A DNA stretch of 40,852 bases from an uncultured Treponema sp. (GTDB lineage: Bacteria; Spirochaetota; Spirochaetia; Treponematales; Treponemataceae). The translations under genes and the position numbers were made by a program. The number at the start of each line of letters is the position of its first letter. Position 1 is the stretch's first letter. Positions 1 through 6,870 of the stretch are shown piece by piece. Under the pieces are notes generated by a model. The model made no database searches. It saw nothing but the letters and a program-made list of their open reading frames with translations, and was not told the DNA's origin. The stretch covers positions 1 to 40,852 of the forward strand of contig CAMWTK010000016.1 of the NCBI GenBank assembly GCA_947177175.1, written 5' to 3'.

Positions 1-8
1 TATAGTAA

Positions 9-43
9 TTGAAAACAGAATTGAAATATAGTATAATTTATAT
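9..43 (+). promoter_or_regulatory. Sigma-70 promoter with PadR-like operator
   Basis: A -35 box TTGAAA (9-14), a 17-bp spacer and a perfect -10 box TATAAT (32-37) predict transcription starting near 44, before the start codon at 71. A dyad ATATA (26-30), 8 bp, TATAT (39-43) covers the -10 box. PadR regulators commonly bind short dyads with an 8-bp spacer over their own promoter, so autoregulation is likely. The boxes are seen; the regulation is inferred. Confidence 0.65.
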
Positions 44-70
44 TATTAGTCAAGACAAAGGAGAGAAAAA

Positions 71-595
71 ATGTCGGCAATTGACCTTGTTATTTTGGGA
101 ATGCTGAAAAAGAAACCGATGGGCGCGTATGAGCTGCAAAAACTGGTTGAATACCGCAGCATTTCAAAATGGGTGAAAATCAGCACGCCGTCAATCTACA
201 AAAAAGTGCTCCAGCTGGAAGAAAATGGCTTTGTCACCAGCCGCTTCGAGCGCGAAGGCAACATGCCCGAAAAGGCGGTGTATTCGCTGACGGACGAGGG
301 GAAAAAAGAATTCGAGCGGCTCATGCTCGACCTTTCGCGCCGCCCGGTGCGCCTCTTCCTTGACTGCAACGCCGTCGCCGTCAACTTGGATTCCATGCCG
401 AAAAAGAAGCGGCAGGAATGCGTTCAGAACATTTGCCAAAGCGTGCAGGAGCTGAAAGCGGAATTGGCGGAACACCTCGCGCAAAAACAGGACGCGCCCG
501 ATGTCCCGGCGGCGGGCATAGCAGTCCTACGCCAGCAACTTCTTTTGGCGGACGCGCTTGCACAGTGGGCGGACTCGTTACAAACGCAGGAATAA
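71..595 (+). CDS. PadR-family transcriptional regulator
   Basis: A 174-residue winged-helix repressor. The N-terminal 80 or so residues carry the PadR pattern: an early hydrophobic helix followed by MLKKKPMGAYEL, a recognition helix around STPSIYKKVLQLEENG, then a beta-wing ending in YSLTDEGKKEF. The rest is helical and fits the C-terminal dimerisation domain of longer PadR proteins. An AAAGGAG ribosome site at 57-63 fixes the start. The promoter carries a dyad over its -10 box. PadR genes often control a neighbouring transporter or stress gene, but the next gene is a transglutaminase-like protein 48 bp away, so the target beyond its own promoter is unknown. The family call is firm and the effector is not known. 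Confidence 0.9.
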   Translation: MSAIDLVILGMLKKKPMGAYELQKLVEYRSISKWVKISTPSIYKKVLQLEENGFVTSRFEREGNMPEKAVYSLTDEGKKEFERLMLDLSRRPVRLFLDCNAVAVNLDSMPKKKRQECVQNICQSVQELKAELAEHLAQKQDAPDVPAAGIAVLRQQLLLADALAQWADSLQTQE

Positions 596-643
596 ATTTC
601 CGACGGCGCATTTTAATTATTTTATTTTCATTATGGAAGAAAA

Positions 644-1249
644 ATGAATTTAGTTTTACACTCGAGCAAAATCAACGACTACTTAAAGCACGATGATGTG
701 ATTGATTTTGAAAACGAAGCCGTTTCAAAACTTGCCGATGCATTATTCCAAAAGGCGGACGGCGAACTCGACTTCATCAAAGCCGCCTATGAATTTGTCA
801 GGGACAAGATTTCGCATTCGGCAGATAGAGGCGAAGACGCGGTTACGTGCGCCGCGTCGGAAGTGCTGAAAGCCGGGCACGGAATTTGTTTTGCAAAATC
901 GCACTTGCTTGCCGCCTGTTTGCGCGCCAAATCCGTTCCGGCGGGCTTTTGTTATCAAAAACTGATTTTGGACGATGAAACCGTTTCCGTCTTGATTTGC
1001 CACGGACTGAACGGCGTGTATATCAAAGACCGCAAAAAATGGATACGGCTCGACGCGCGAGGAAACAAAGCCGGCGTGAACGCGCAGTTCTCGCTAGAAA
1101 CGGAGCGGCTTGCGTTTGCCGTGCGCCCGGAACTGGGAGAAGAAGACGGCTCTGTTATATACCCTTCCCCTGATGCGAAAGTAGTGGAAAGATTACGAAA
1201 AGCCAAAACGCGGACGGAACTTTGGGAGAATCTGCCTAATGAATTGTAG
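644..1249 (+). CDS. Transglutaminase-like (cysteine protease fold) protein
   Basis: A 201-residue cytoplasmic protein with no signal peptide. It matches the bacterial transglutaminase core: Cys82 in GHGICFAKSHLLAACLRA, His120 in ICHGLNGVYI and Asp137 in WIRLDARGNKAG form the expected Cys-His-Asp triad in the right order and spacing. The family includes peptidases and amide-bond-forming enzymes; nothing here tells the substrate. The start is preceded by GGAAG about 6 bp upstream. It lies 48 bp after padR on the same strand and may share its transcript. A 42-codon frame starts 8 bp after its stop and then overlaps a third gene, which suggests a small operon. The fold is confident; the reaction is uncertain. 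Confidence 0.85.
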   Translation: MNLVLHSSKINDYLKHDDVIDFENEAVSKLADALFQKADGELDFIKAAYEFVRDKISHSADRGEDAVTCAASEVLKAGHGICFAKSHLLAACLRAKSVPAGFCYQKLILDDETVSVLICHGLNGVYIKDRKKWIRLDARGNKAGVNAQFSLETERLAFAVRPELGEEDGSVIYPSPDAKVVERLRKAKTRTELWENLPNEL

Positions 1250-1257
1250 CAATTGAA

Positions 1258-1386
1258 ATGAAATTATATTCAAAAGAAGACTCGCGTTGCATGCTGTGCC
1301 GCTATCACAATCTTGACGGCGCGGAGAATTTGTGCGGAAAAGACGGCGCAAAAAAAATACTAACAAAGGAACATTTCAAAAAATGA
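1258..1386 (+). CDS. Small cysteine-containing protein, 42 aa
   Basis: A short frame from ATG 1258 that begins 8 bp after the transglutaminase stop and ends in an ATGA overlap with the next gene (ATG 1383, TGA 1384-1386). It encodes 42 residues with Cys11, Cys14, His17 and Cys26 (CMLCRYHN, then NLCGKDG) and a basic C-terminus, which resembles part of a zinc-binding knuckle. There is no clear ribosome site, so translation would rely on coupling to the upstream stop. The tight spacing on both sides is the main argument that it is real. Function is not recognised; it could also be a displaced C-terminal piece of a larger protein. Confidence 0.5.
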   Translation: MKLYSKEDSRCMLCRYHNLDGAENLCGKDGAKKILTKEHFKK

Positions 1387-1814
1387 AAGGAATATGGAAT
1401 AACAAAAAGCTTGCGTGGCTGTCAAGGAAACAGTGCCTTTTATATTCTCATCTGAAAGATGATGGCAAATTTTATTCCGCCTTGGCAAGAAAAGAGACGG
1501 CGCAATTGGGAGCGTGCCTTGATTTCATAAGAACAAATGACGCGGTTTTCCTGTTTTTTGCTGTCGAAGAAATACAGCCTGATGCGTTCGACTCGTATCT
1601 GAGTGAACAATATTCAGACTTGGAGCAAATAGTTTTGTTTTTCTTTGAAAAAAACACACTGCTCATACAGGTGTCGGGCAAGTTTGACGACAGAAAATTA
1701 TGTGTCGATTTTTTGGGAAGAAGGAAGTTACTGACAAAAACATTTACCTCGGCGATGCCTGTGGAGAATGAAAATGGAAAAACAAAAAGATTTAAAGATG
1801 GGGAGGATATTTGA
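1383..1814 (+). CDS. Hypothetical protein, 143 aa
   Basis: I do not recognise this protein. The frame stays open upstream to 1332, but ATG 1383 is preferred: it has AAAGGA about 10 bp upstream and overlaps the stop of the 42-residue gene as ATGA. The product begins MKGIWNNKKLAWLS and is soluble, with alternating hydrophobic strands (FLFFAVEE, IVLFFFEKNTLLIQVSG) that suggest an alpha/beta or beta-rich fold. It has no signal peptide. It is probably the third member of the transglutaminase operon. The DNA right after its stop is the first of three broken reading frames, so the C-terminus could have been altered by a rearrangement. Confidence 0.6.
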   Translation: MKGIWNNKKLAWLSRKQCLLYSHLKDDGKFYSALARKETAQLGACLDFIRTNDAVFLFFAVEEIQPDAFDSYLSEQYSDLEQIVLFFFEKNTLLIQVSGKFDDRKLCVDFLGRRKLLTKTFTSAMPVENENGKTKRFKDGEDI

Positions 1815-1939
1815 AGTCCAAAAACCTATATACAAGACCAAATGCATCCGGAACGATATGAAAAGGTAAAATTCGAAAATTGAGTCATTACGAATGGCAT
1901 TTGACAGGCAAATTGAACGGGTATAAAATTATCGTATGA
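1815..1939 (+). pseudogene. Broken C-terminal coding fragment A
   Basis: Protein-like sequence split by one frameshift. One frame reads YIQDQMHPERYEKVKFEN and stops at 1881-1883. The frame starting near 1884 continues with SHYEWHLTGKLNGYKIIV and stops at 1937-1939, overlapping the next start codon (ATG 1936). Rejoining the frames near the AAAA run at 1876-1879 gives one continuous, sensible C-terminus with no start codon of its own. I read it as the displaced tail of a larger gene, possibly a polymorphic-toxin tip, next to a candidate partner gene. The frames are seen; the toxin interpretation is inference. Confidence 0.4.
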
Positions 1940-2220
1940 CAAGACAATTCTTAGCCAATATATACTTTCTAAAAGAATCAGAAGGAGGCAGAAAAACAGA
2001 CATTACAAATAAAGGAATCTCTTTCAGACCAATGCTTTGCTATAGGTCGAACAATTACCATTGCCAACTTGAATTTGATGCCATTGAATCAATACGATTG
2101 GGAAACTCCTATACATTAAAAATCAAGATAATAGATACTTGTCCTGTACAGGTAAGCTCACGATTTGAGTTAAAAGAAATATCCATCATAGGAAGAGGCG
2201 AAATAGTTGAAGAACTGTAA
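1936..2220 (+). CDS. Stand-alone EF-Tu domain III-like protein
   Basis: A 94-residue protein that matches the last domain of elongation factor Tu. It begins FLANIYFLKESEGGRKTDI, parallel to the EF-Tu stretch with LxxxEGGRHTPF, then SFRPMLCYRS parallel to GYRPQFYF. It ends RFELKEISIIGRGEIVE, parallel to the RFAIREGGRTVGAG strands. The GTPase domain and domain II are absent, so it cannot act as an elongation factor. There is no ribosome site; its ATG overlaps the stop of fragment A, so translation is probably coupled. Such small EF-Tu-like proteins are known as an unassigned group. Because several contact-dependent toxins use EF-Tu, a decoy or immunity role is conceivable but unproven. Confidence 0.65.
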   Translation: MTRQFLANIYFLKESEGGRKTDITNKGISFRPMLCYRSNNYHCQLEFDAIESIRLGNSYTLKIKIIDTCPVQVSSRFELKEISIIGRGEIVEEL

Positions 2221-2419
2221 TACCTTAAAATAACGCAGGAAGCGGAGCAACAACTTATAGATAGGTACGGAGGCACAAAATGGTGGAGAACTTATAACAG
2301 TTCGTACCTATAATTTTAAAGATGATATCTTTATGAATAGTTCTACAAAAAAAGATGTTTTAAATGCCAGTTCGTCTTTTGGAATGTCATTTAGGAGATG
2401 GAATTTTTATGGAATGTAG
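2221..2419 (+). pseudogene. Broken C-terminal coding fragment B
   Basis: A second frameshifted remnant. In frame with the preceding gene, past its stop, it reads YLKITQEAEQQLIDRYGG and on to TKWWRTYN, stopping at 2308-2310. Another frame, open from 2261, carries ELITVRTYNFKDDIF, then DVLNASSSFGMSFRRWNFYGM, and stops at 2417-2419. RTYN appears in both frames across an imperfect short duplication (AGAACTTATAAC / CGTACCTATAAT), which may be the frameshifting event. The end overlaps the start of the next gene by 11 bp. It looks like the C-terminus of a larger secreted or toxin protein; no family is recognised. Confidence 0.4.
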
Positions 2420-2891
2420 AATGAAAAAGCATGCCGTAGTATTGATTATCGTATCATTGTTTTTTACGCCAGCAGTTTTACGACTATATGAATGGAATCA
2501 GTACAAACAGATTTTGTTTTTTGATTATGATTTTGGAAATACAGAGAACATGCATCAGAATTTTTTTAGGCTGGGATTTAAGTACAAGGCGAATTTTGCA
2601 GAATGCGCAGAGCGAAAAATTCTATTTGACAATGTTGAAATTTTTTATAACGAGTACGGACCTGATTTCGTCATTTTGTTCTATCATTCTACCATGGTAA
2701 ACAGTCTGATTAAGGCAATCTTGAACAGAAAATCCCTCGCATGGGAGAAAGAAATGCATCTGCCCGACGATTTTTATAGTTACGAGCCTTCGAAGATTCT
2801 TGAATGGACTTTTGATGACAGAGTAATATACCTTGCCGAATTCGCAAATGTGAAGAAACTCTATATTGGAGAAATAAATTTAATTCCTTAA
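2409..2891 (+). CDS. Hypothetical protein with N-terminal membrane anchor
   Basis: Not recognised. ATG 2409 is chosen because AGGAGA (2393-2398) lies 10 bp upstream; an in-frame ATG at 2421 is possible. The 160-residue product starts MECRMKKHAVVLIIVSLFF, one hydrophobic segment that is either a signal peptide or an anchor. A soluble domain follows, rich in aromatic and acidic residues (FFDYDFGN, EIFYNEYGPDFVILFYHS). It overlaps fragment B at its start and is followed 18 bp later by another small gene with a very strong ribosome site. Position directly after a C-terminal coding scrap fits an immunity protein facing the periplasm, but that rests on context only. It is AT-rich relative to the core genes. 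Confidence 0.6.
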   Translation: MECRMKKHAVVLIIVSLFFTPAVLRLYEWNQYKQILFFDYDFGNTENMHQNFFRLGFKYKANFAECAERKILFDNVEIFYNEYGPDFVILFYHSTMVNSLIKAILNRKSLAWEKEMHLPDDFYSYEPSKILEWTFDDRVIYLAEFANVKKLYIGEINLIP

Positions 2892-2909
2892 TGTAGGAGG
2901 TGACAGTAT

Positions 2910-3287
2910 ATGAATATTCAAAAAAAGGATATTGACGAATTTTTGAAAAAGAACCAAAAGTATGAAATAAAAGCTCAGTTTTTGCCTTTTGATAGAGGTG
3001 CATGGCTTTTACATTCTACTAAAAAGAATGTATGTGTTGGATTGTATGATACAGATGATTGGGCAAAAGATGAAGCATTATATATCGACTATGTTTTTTT
3101 GGATGATGGAATGAAAGCATGGCAAATTTCCTATCGCTCTGATTTTTTTAATGAACGGGGTTTTGCGGAATTATTTAAACTACTGCCCAAAATTTTTAAC
3201 GGAGAAAAAATATTTCCTGATGGCAACTTGCTAAAGCCGTTGCATAAAAACTGCAATTTTGCAAAGGAAAATGAAAGTTGGAACTAA
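2910..3287 (+). CDS. Hypothetical small acidic protein
   Basis: Not recognised. The 125-residue protein is cytoplasmic and mixed alpha/beta, with strands such as CVGLYDTDDW and LYIDYVFLDDGMKAWQISY, and ends FAKENESWN. The start is very well supported by AGGAGGTGA seven bases before ATG 2910. It follows the membrane-anchored gene by 18 bp, probably in one transcript. Its size, composition and place among orphan cassettes fit a small immunity-type protein. No known immunity family can be named from sequence reading alone. It is AT-rich compared with core genes, which is consistent with acquisition. Confidence 0.65.
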   Translation: MNIQKKDIDEFLKKNQKYEIKAQFLPFDRGAWLLHSTKKNVCVGLYDTDDWAKDEALYIDYVFLDDGMKAWQISYRSDFFNERGFAELFKLLPKIFNGEKIFPDGNLLKPLHKNCNFAKENESWN

Positions 3288-3410
3288 CTATGGATTCGAC
3301 TCAAAGTGAGGCTCAATGCAAGCACCGCGCTTGAAAGCCTGGATTCAGGCAGGCATGAGTTCGCCAAGTGGAGAAGAGACTATTGGAAAACTCGTGCCAA
3401 TGATTTTTAA
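3288..3410 (+). pseudogene. Broken C-terminal coding fragment C
   Basis: A frame without a start codon, open from the stop of the previous gene (3285-3287) to TAA 3408-3410. It encodes 40 residues including RLNASTALESLDSG and HEFAKWRRDYWKTRANDF. The ending, with a histidine followed by aromatic and basic residues (HEFAKWRRDYWK), resembles tails of secreted nuclease-type toxins. It sits just upstream of a SUKH-family gene, the commonest partner class of such nucleases. The nuclease reading is inference from a short motif-like tail; only the open C-terminal frame is seen. Confidence 0.45.
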
Positions 3411-3433
3411 AATTTTAGGAGGAATATTGCAGT

Positions 3434-3871
3434 ATGAACTATTTGGAAAAAGCGTTTGATTTTGTCAGGAATGCCGACTTTGAAGGCAAAAAATCCGAGG
3501 AGCTTGTGAAAAAGGCGGAGGATTTCCTCGGTCTGGAGTTTCCGCAGGAATACCGGAAGTTCCTGTGCGAATTCGGCTGCGGCGACGTGAACGGCGCGGA
3601 AATATTCGGCATAATAAACGACAAATTCGAGACGAACGGCATACCCGATGCAATTGCACTTACCGCACGGGAACGAAAAGAACATTCCCTTGCAAAGACG
3701 GTGATTCTGATAAGCGATTCCGACGAATACTATTATGCCCTGGACCTGGCGCGGGAACACGACGGAAATGTGCCGGTCATCGACCTGCGTCCGCAGGCAA
3801 AGCCCGAAGACTGTGAAGTTCTGTGGGAATCTTTCGGCGAATTTCTGTGCGCTCAGTTTGGCATAGCGTGA
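3434..3871 (+). CDS. SMI1/KNR4 (SUKH) family immunity-like protein
   Basis: A 145-residue protein of the SUKH superfamily. The diagnostic part is residues 20-60: an ELVKKAEDFLGLEFPQEY helix, then the KFLCEFGCGDVNGAEIFGI segment. It is followed by the short strand/helix pattern ending DCEVLWESFGEFLC typical of these domains. SUKH proteins commonly neutralise secreted nuclease or deaminase toxins encoded directly upstream. Here upstream there is only a 40-residue C-terminal coding scrap, so it would be an orphan. AGGAGG (3418-3423) precedes the start by about 11 bp, slightly long. It ends 19 bp before the convergent LysM gene. Confidence 0.85.
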   Translation: MNYLEKAFDFVRNADFEGKKSEELVKKAEDFLGLEFPQEYRKFLCEFGCGDVNGAEIFGIINDKFETNGIPDAIALTARERKEHSLAKTVILISDSDEYYYALDLAREHDGNVPVIDLRPQAKPEDCEVLWESFGEFLCAQFGIA

Positions 3872-3890
3872 CAGGTGACGCTAGCAGAAA

Positions 3891-4751
3891 CTACCCGCGC
3901 GGGGCTTTGGCAGGGTCAATCGGCAGGCCGTTCTGAAACACCATGAGCGACATCTGCGGCTTTGCCGTGTAGCTGTCAAGCCCCGCCGTGCCAATCTGCG
4001 CGCCGAACACGCAGTAGTCGCCCTTGCTCACTTTGACCGTGCCCAGTCCCGTATATGCGTAAATGTGCCCTGTCTTGCTCTGAATAAAAACCACATTGCC
4101 AAAGCCGCGGTACATCCCGCTGAACATCACCGTGCCCGCGCGGATTGCCGTCACCGATTCGTCCTTTTTCGCGCTCAAATTGACACCGCTGATTTTGCCT
4201 TCGATATAGGTGACCGACGGCGACTGCACCGGCCATGCGAGCGACGGGTCGCCTTTTTTGTCCGAATACGTGCGCGGATCTTCAAGGCTGATTTTGCCGC
4301 CGCTTTTCGGCACGTCCGGCGACGACTTTGCCGTTTCGGTCGTGGCGGCGACCATTCCGCCCGGCACAATGACGGTCTGCCCTACTTTGAGCGTCGCCGT
4401 GCTGTCAACGCCGTTAAGCTCGTACAATTTGCTCACGTTCGTGCCGAACCGCCGCGCAATGCCGTACCAAGTATCGCCTTTTTCCACCGTATATGAGCCG
4501 TCCGCTGCCTGCCGCTGTTCCGTCGCCGCAGGTTTCGTGTCGGGAATCGTCAGTTTCTGCCCTGCCCGTACCGAAGAGCCGTCCGCAATGCCGTTCGCCG
4601 CGCAGATTGCCTGCACCGTCGTGCCATACGTGCGGCTCAGCGAATACAGCGTCTCGCCTTTCTGGACAATATGCGTCGTCTCGGCAATAGCAAGCGATGC
4701 CGCCGCAACCGAAACGGAAAGAATCGCCCGCTTAAAAATGGTACAACTCAT
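3891..4751 (-). CDS. LysM protein with degenerate M23 domain
   Basis: A 286-residue exported cell-wall protein. A signal peptide (SVSVAAASLAIAE) is followed by two LysM peptidoglycan-binding repeats at about 26-70 (HIVQKGETLYSLSRTYG) and 86-131 (YTVEKGDTWYGIARRFG). The C-terminal domain aligns with M23 endopeptidases (TAIRAGTVMFSGMYRGFGNVVFIQ), but the zinc ligands are missing: the usual HxxxD stretch reads GVNLSA, YxHL reads YAYTG, and the final HxEV-like strand reads MSLMVFQNG. It is therefore probably a non-catalytic NlpD/EnvC-type factor that binds wall or activates an amidase. It is the last gene of the minus-strand run that includes recN and nadK. Confidence 0.88.
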   Translation of the reverse strand: MSCTIFKRAILSVSVAAASLAIAETTHIVQKGETLYSLSRTYGTTVQAICAANGIADGSSVRAGQKLTIPDTKPAATEQRQAADGSYTVEKGDTWYGIARRFGTNVSKLYELNGVDSTATLKVGQTVIVPGGMVAATTETAKSSPDVPKSGGKISLEDPRTYSDKKGDPSLAWPVQSPSVTYIEGKISGVNLSAKKDESVTAIRAGTVMFSGMYRGFGNVVFIQSKTGHIYAYTGLGTVKVSKGDYCVFGAQIGTAGLDSYTAKPQMSLMVFQNGLPIDPAKAPRG

Positions 4752-4801
4752 AGCGTATCTATTTTCGGCAGGAAAAGAGCGGTTGTTTAGCGTGAAAGCG
4801 A

Positions 4802-6028
4802 TTATTTTGCCGCCGCAATACGCCTGAGCAAATCTGCAATGTCAATGCCGTTGATGATGCCGCCCGGCTCGTACATACCGAGGATATTGTCGCGCCCGCT
4901 CGTCAAGTGGCTGCTCGTGATGCCGTATTTTATGGAGCTGTCCGCCTCGATGAATGCCGAAAGGTGGTCGGCAAGGCGCACGGTGCGCCCGTCCACGGGG
5001 GAATATGCGTCGGCGTTGTAGGCGGCGTTCAGCTCGTCCCAGGACACTTCCCGCACGTTCCCGTTCTCCGTGATTTTGTTCAGGAATTCGTCGCTCGTAA
5101 AATACATCAGCTCGTCCCGGTAAAAGTCCTCCATGAGCGGCACCAGCTCGCTTTTGACGATTTCGTCCTCAATGTGCTTGACCACGGCAGGCAGCTCGTC
5201 GGTCGCCTGCTTGACGGGAGAGATAATGTCGCGCGTGACGGCTTCGGGCAAATCATGGAAGAGCGCGCAGAAAAAATCGTTGAACAGGCGTTTCGCGCAC
5301 AGGGGCGACCCCGCGTCGCGCACCAGAAGCAGCGTGCAGATTGCCACGAAAAAGCAATGGCCGAGCACGCTCGTATGCGGCACACGCGGCGTCTGATTCC
5401 AGCGCGTCTGAAAACGCAACTGCTCCACGTGCATCATAAAATCAAACGGCCGCTGCCGTGTGACCAGCAGCTGGAGACCGCGCAAATCAAGGAATTCCTG
5501 AATGTCCTCGTTCAGTTCTTTCCTGATCCTCGTCAGCCGCTCCCCCTCGTTCACGACGGAAAGCATCTCAAGCTCGCGCAGGGAAGAAAATTTATGCGCC
5601 GCGCGCAGCACACGCGCAGAAAGCGATGCCTTTTCGTGCAACCTGAATGATCCCGCCGTCTGCCCGATGTATATCGTAAAGCGCGAAAACAATTCCTTGT
5701 CGTGAATCAGGTGCTTGTACTGCGCGAGCACCCATTCGTTCAGGCGGATATATTCCTGCGGATACTGCTGCCGAATCATGCGCTGCACGGGACTTTTGAT
5801 GTCGCACAGCGCGATTTTTTTGAGCAGGTCGAACAGCGAGGCGTACACCATCCATTCCCAGTCAATCTGATGCCCCTGCGCCTCCTCGTACTTCCCGATA
5901 ATGTACGCGGCGACCATTTTTTCCGCCGCCTTGTCCATCTCCACGATTTCAAACGGGCGCACCAAATCGTTCCACCGCTGGATCGAGAAGCCTTCAAATA
6001 TCTTGAGGATCAGGCGTTCGTCTATCAT
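4802..6028 (-). CDS. HD-domain phosphohydrolase
   Basis: A 408-residue cytoplasmic protein. An HD metal site is visible: His224 (VLGHCFFVA), His258-Asp259 (CALFHDLPEAVTRDI) and Asp354 (VRLADHLSAF). This order and the PEAVTRDI motif match the YfbR-like HD hydrolases, which dephosphorylate nucleotides. The N-terminal 190 residues are helical and have no recognised domain, so the protein is about twice the usual YfbR length. It sits 24 bp after the unknown gene downstream of recN and 50 bp before the LysM gene, which suggests one transcript. The HD fold is firm; nucleotidase activity is plausible; the substrate is unknown. Confidence 0.82.
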   Translation of the reverse strand: MIDERLILKIFEGFSIQRWNDLVRPFEIVEMDKAAEKMVAAYIIGKYEEAQGHQIDWEWMVYASLFDLLKKIALCDIKSPVQRMIRQQYPQEYIRLNEWVLAQYKHLIHDKELFSRFTIYIGQTAGSFRLHEKASLSARVLRAAHKFSSLRELEMLSVVNEGERLTRIRKELNEDIQEFLDLRGLQLLVTRQRPFDFMMHVEQLRFQTRWNQTPRVPHTSVLGHCFFVAICTLLLVRDAGSPLCAKRLFNDFFCALFHDLPEAVTRDIISPVKQATDELPAVVKHIEDEIVKSELVPLMEDFYRDELMYFTSDEFLNKITENGNVREVSWDELNAAYNADAYSPVDGRTVRLADHLSAFIEADSSIKYGITSSHLTSGRDNILGMYEPGGIINGIDIADLLRRIAAAK

Positions 6029-6052
6029 CGCTCTGCCGGTGCGGTCAGCCCG

Positions 6053-6868
6053 CTATTTCGCCACGCCTTTTTTCTTTTCCGCGTCCAGCTTGTCCTTCCA
6101 CACCTGCGCCTTGCTCTTGAGTTTTTCCGCGTCCTCCGCCTCGCTCAAGGCAATGCAGATACGCCGCTCGGCAAGCACGAACTGAATGGCGAGCCGCAAG
6201 TCGTCCACGCGGTGCGTCGAAAGCTCGTATTTGTCGCGGTGCTGCGTGGCAGACTGGTCGAGCAGCTTGCGCACCAGGCGGATATAATGCATCGTGCTGT
6301 CAAATTCAGGAAGCGATGAGTCAAAATAGACTTTGCCCGCCTGTTTCCAGTCAAGGAGATTTTTGGTCACCACGGCAGCCCGCCCATGAATCTCAATGAA
6401 TGACATCTTCCATTTTGAATTTTCGCCGAACGCCTCTTCCAGCAGCTGAATCGTCAACCCCAACTTGCGCACCAGATAATAGCGTTTTTCCACTGAGAGG
6501 GCGGCGATTTTTTCGACCTTATCCTCAATTTCGCTGTACCCGACATCAACGACCGGCGTCACGATTTCTTCCAGATAAATAATCGACTTATAGATGATTT
6601 TCCGCGCGTCGTTCAGGGCATCGTTGTTTTTGGCGTTAATCATTTCCACCGACAGATTGTTAATCTGCATATAATCCGCAGCAATCGACAGCATATCCTC
6701 GCTCAGCTGGATTTTTTTGTACGGCAGCTGCGATTCGTCCTCATGAATTCCCGCAAGCACCGCTTTTTCCGCGGCAATCGCCTGCTTGATACGCTCCTGA
6801 TACGGCTTGCACTTTTCCCTGAACAGTTCCCGGTCTTCAACTTTGACTTTTCTGCTTACGATTGCCAT
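6053..6868 (-). CDS. Conserved treponemal-type helical protein
   Basis: Not recognised by function. A GTG at 6874 overlaps the recN stop, but ATG 6868 is preferred because GGAG lies 7 bp upstream of it; the product is 271 residues. It is cytoplasmic and almost entirely helical, with charged helices (REKCKPYQERIKQAIAAEKAV, then LRLAIQFVLAERRICIALSEAEDAE) and a basic tail EKKKGVAK. It has no signal peptide or membrane segment. Its fixed place between recN and the HD gene in a treponeme-like cluster suggests a conserved spirochaete protein, but I cannot name a family. A structural or scaffold role would fit the helical make-up, as a guess only. Confidence 0.7.
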   Translation of the reverse strand: MAIVSRKVKVEDRELFREKCKPYQERIKQAIAAEKAVLAGIHEDESQLPYKKIQLSEDMLSIAADYMQINNLSVEMINAKNNDALNDARKIIYKSIIYLEEIVTPVVDVGYSEIEDKVEKIAALSVEKRYYLVRKLGLTIQLLEEAFGENSKWKMSFIEIHGRAAVVTKNLLDWKQAGKVYFDSSLPEFDSTMHYIRLVRKLLDQSATQHRDKYELSTHRVDDLRLAIQFVLAERRICIALSEAEDAEKLKSKAQVWKDKLDAEKKKGVAK

Positions 6869-6870
6869 GG

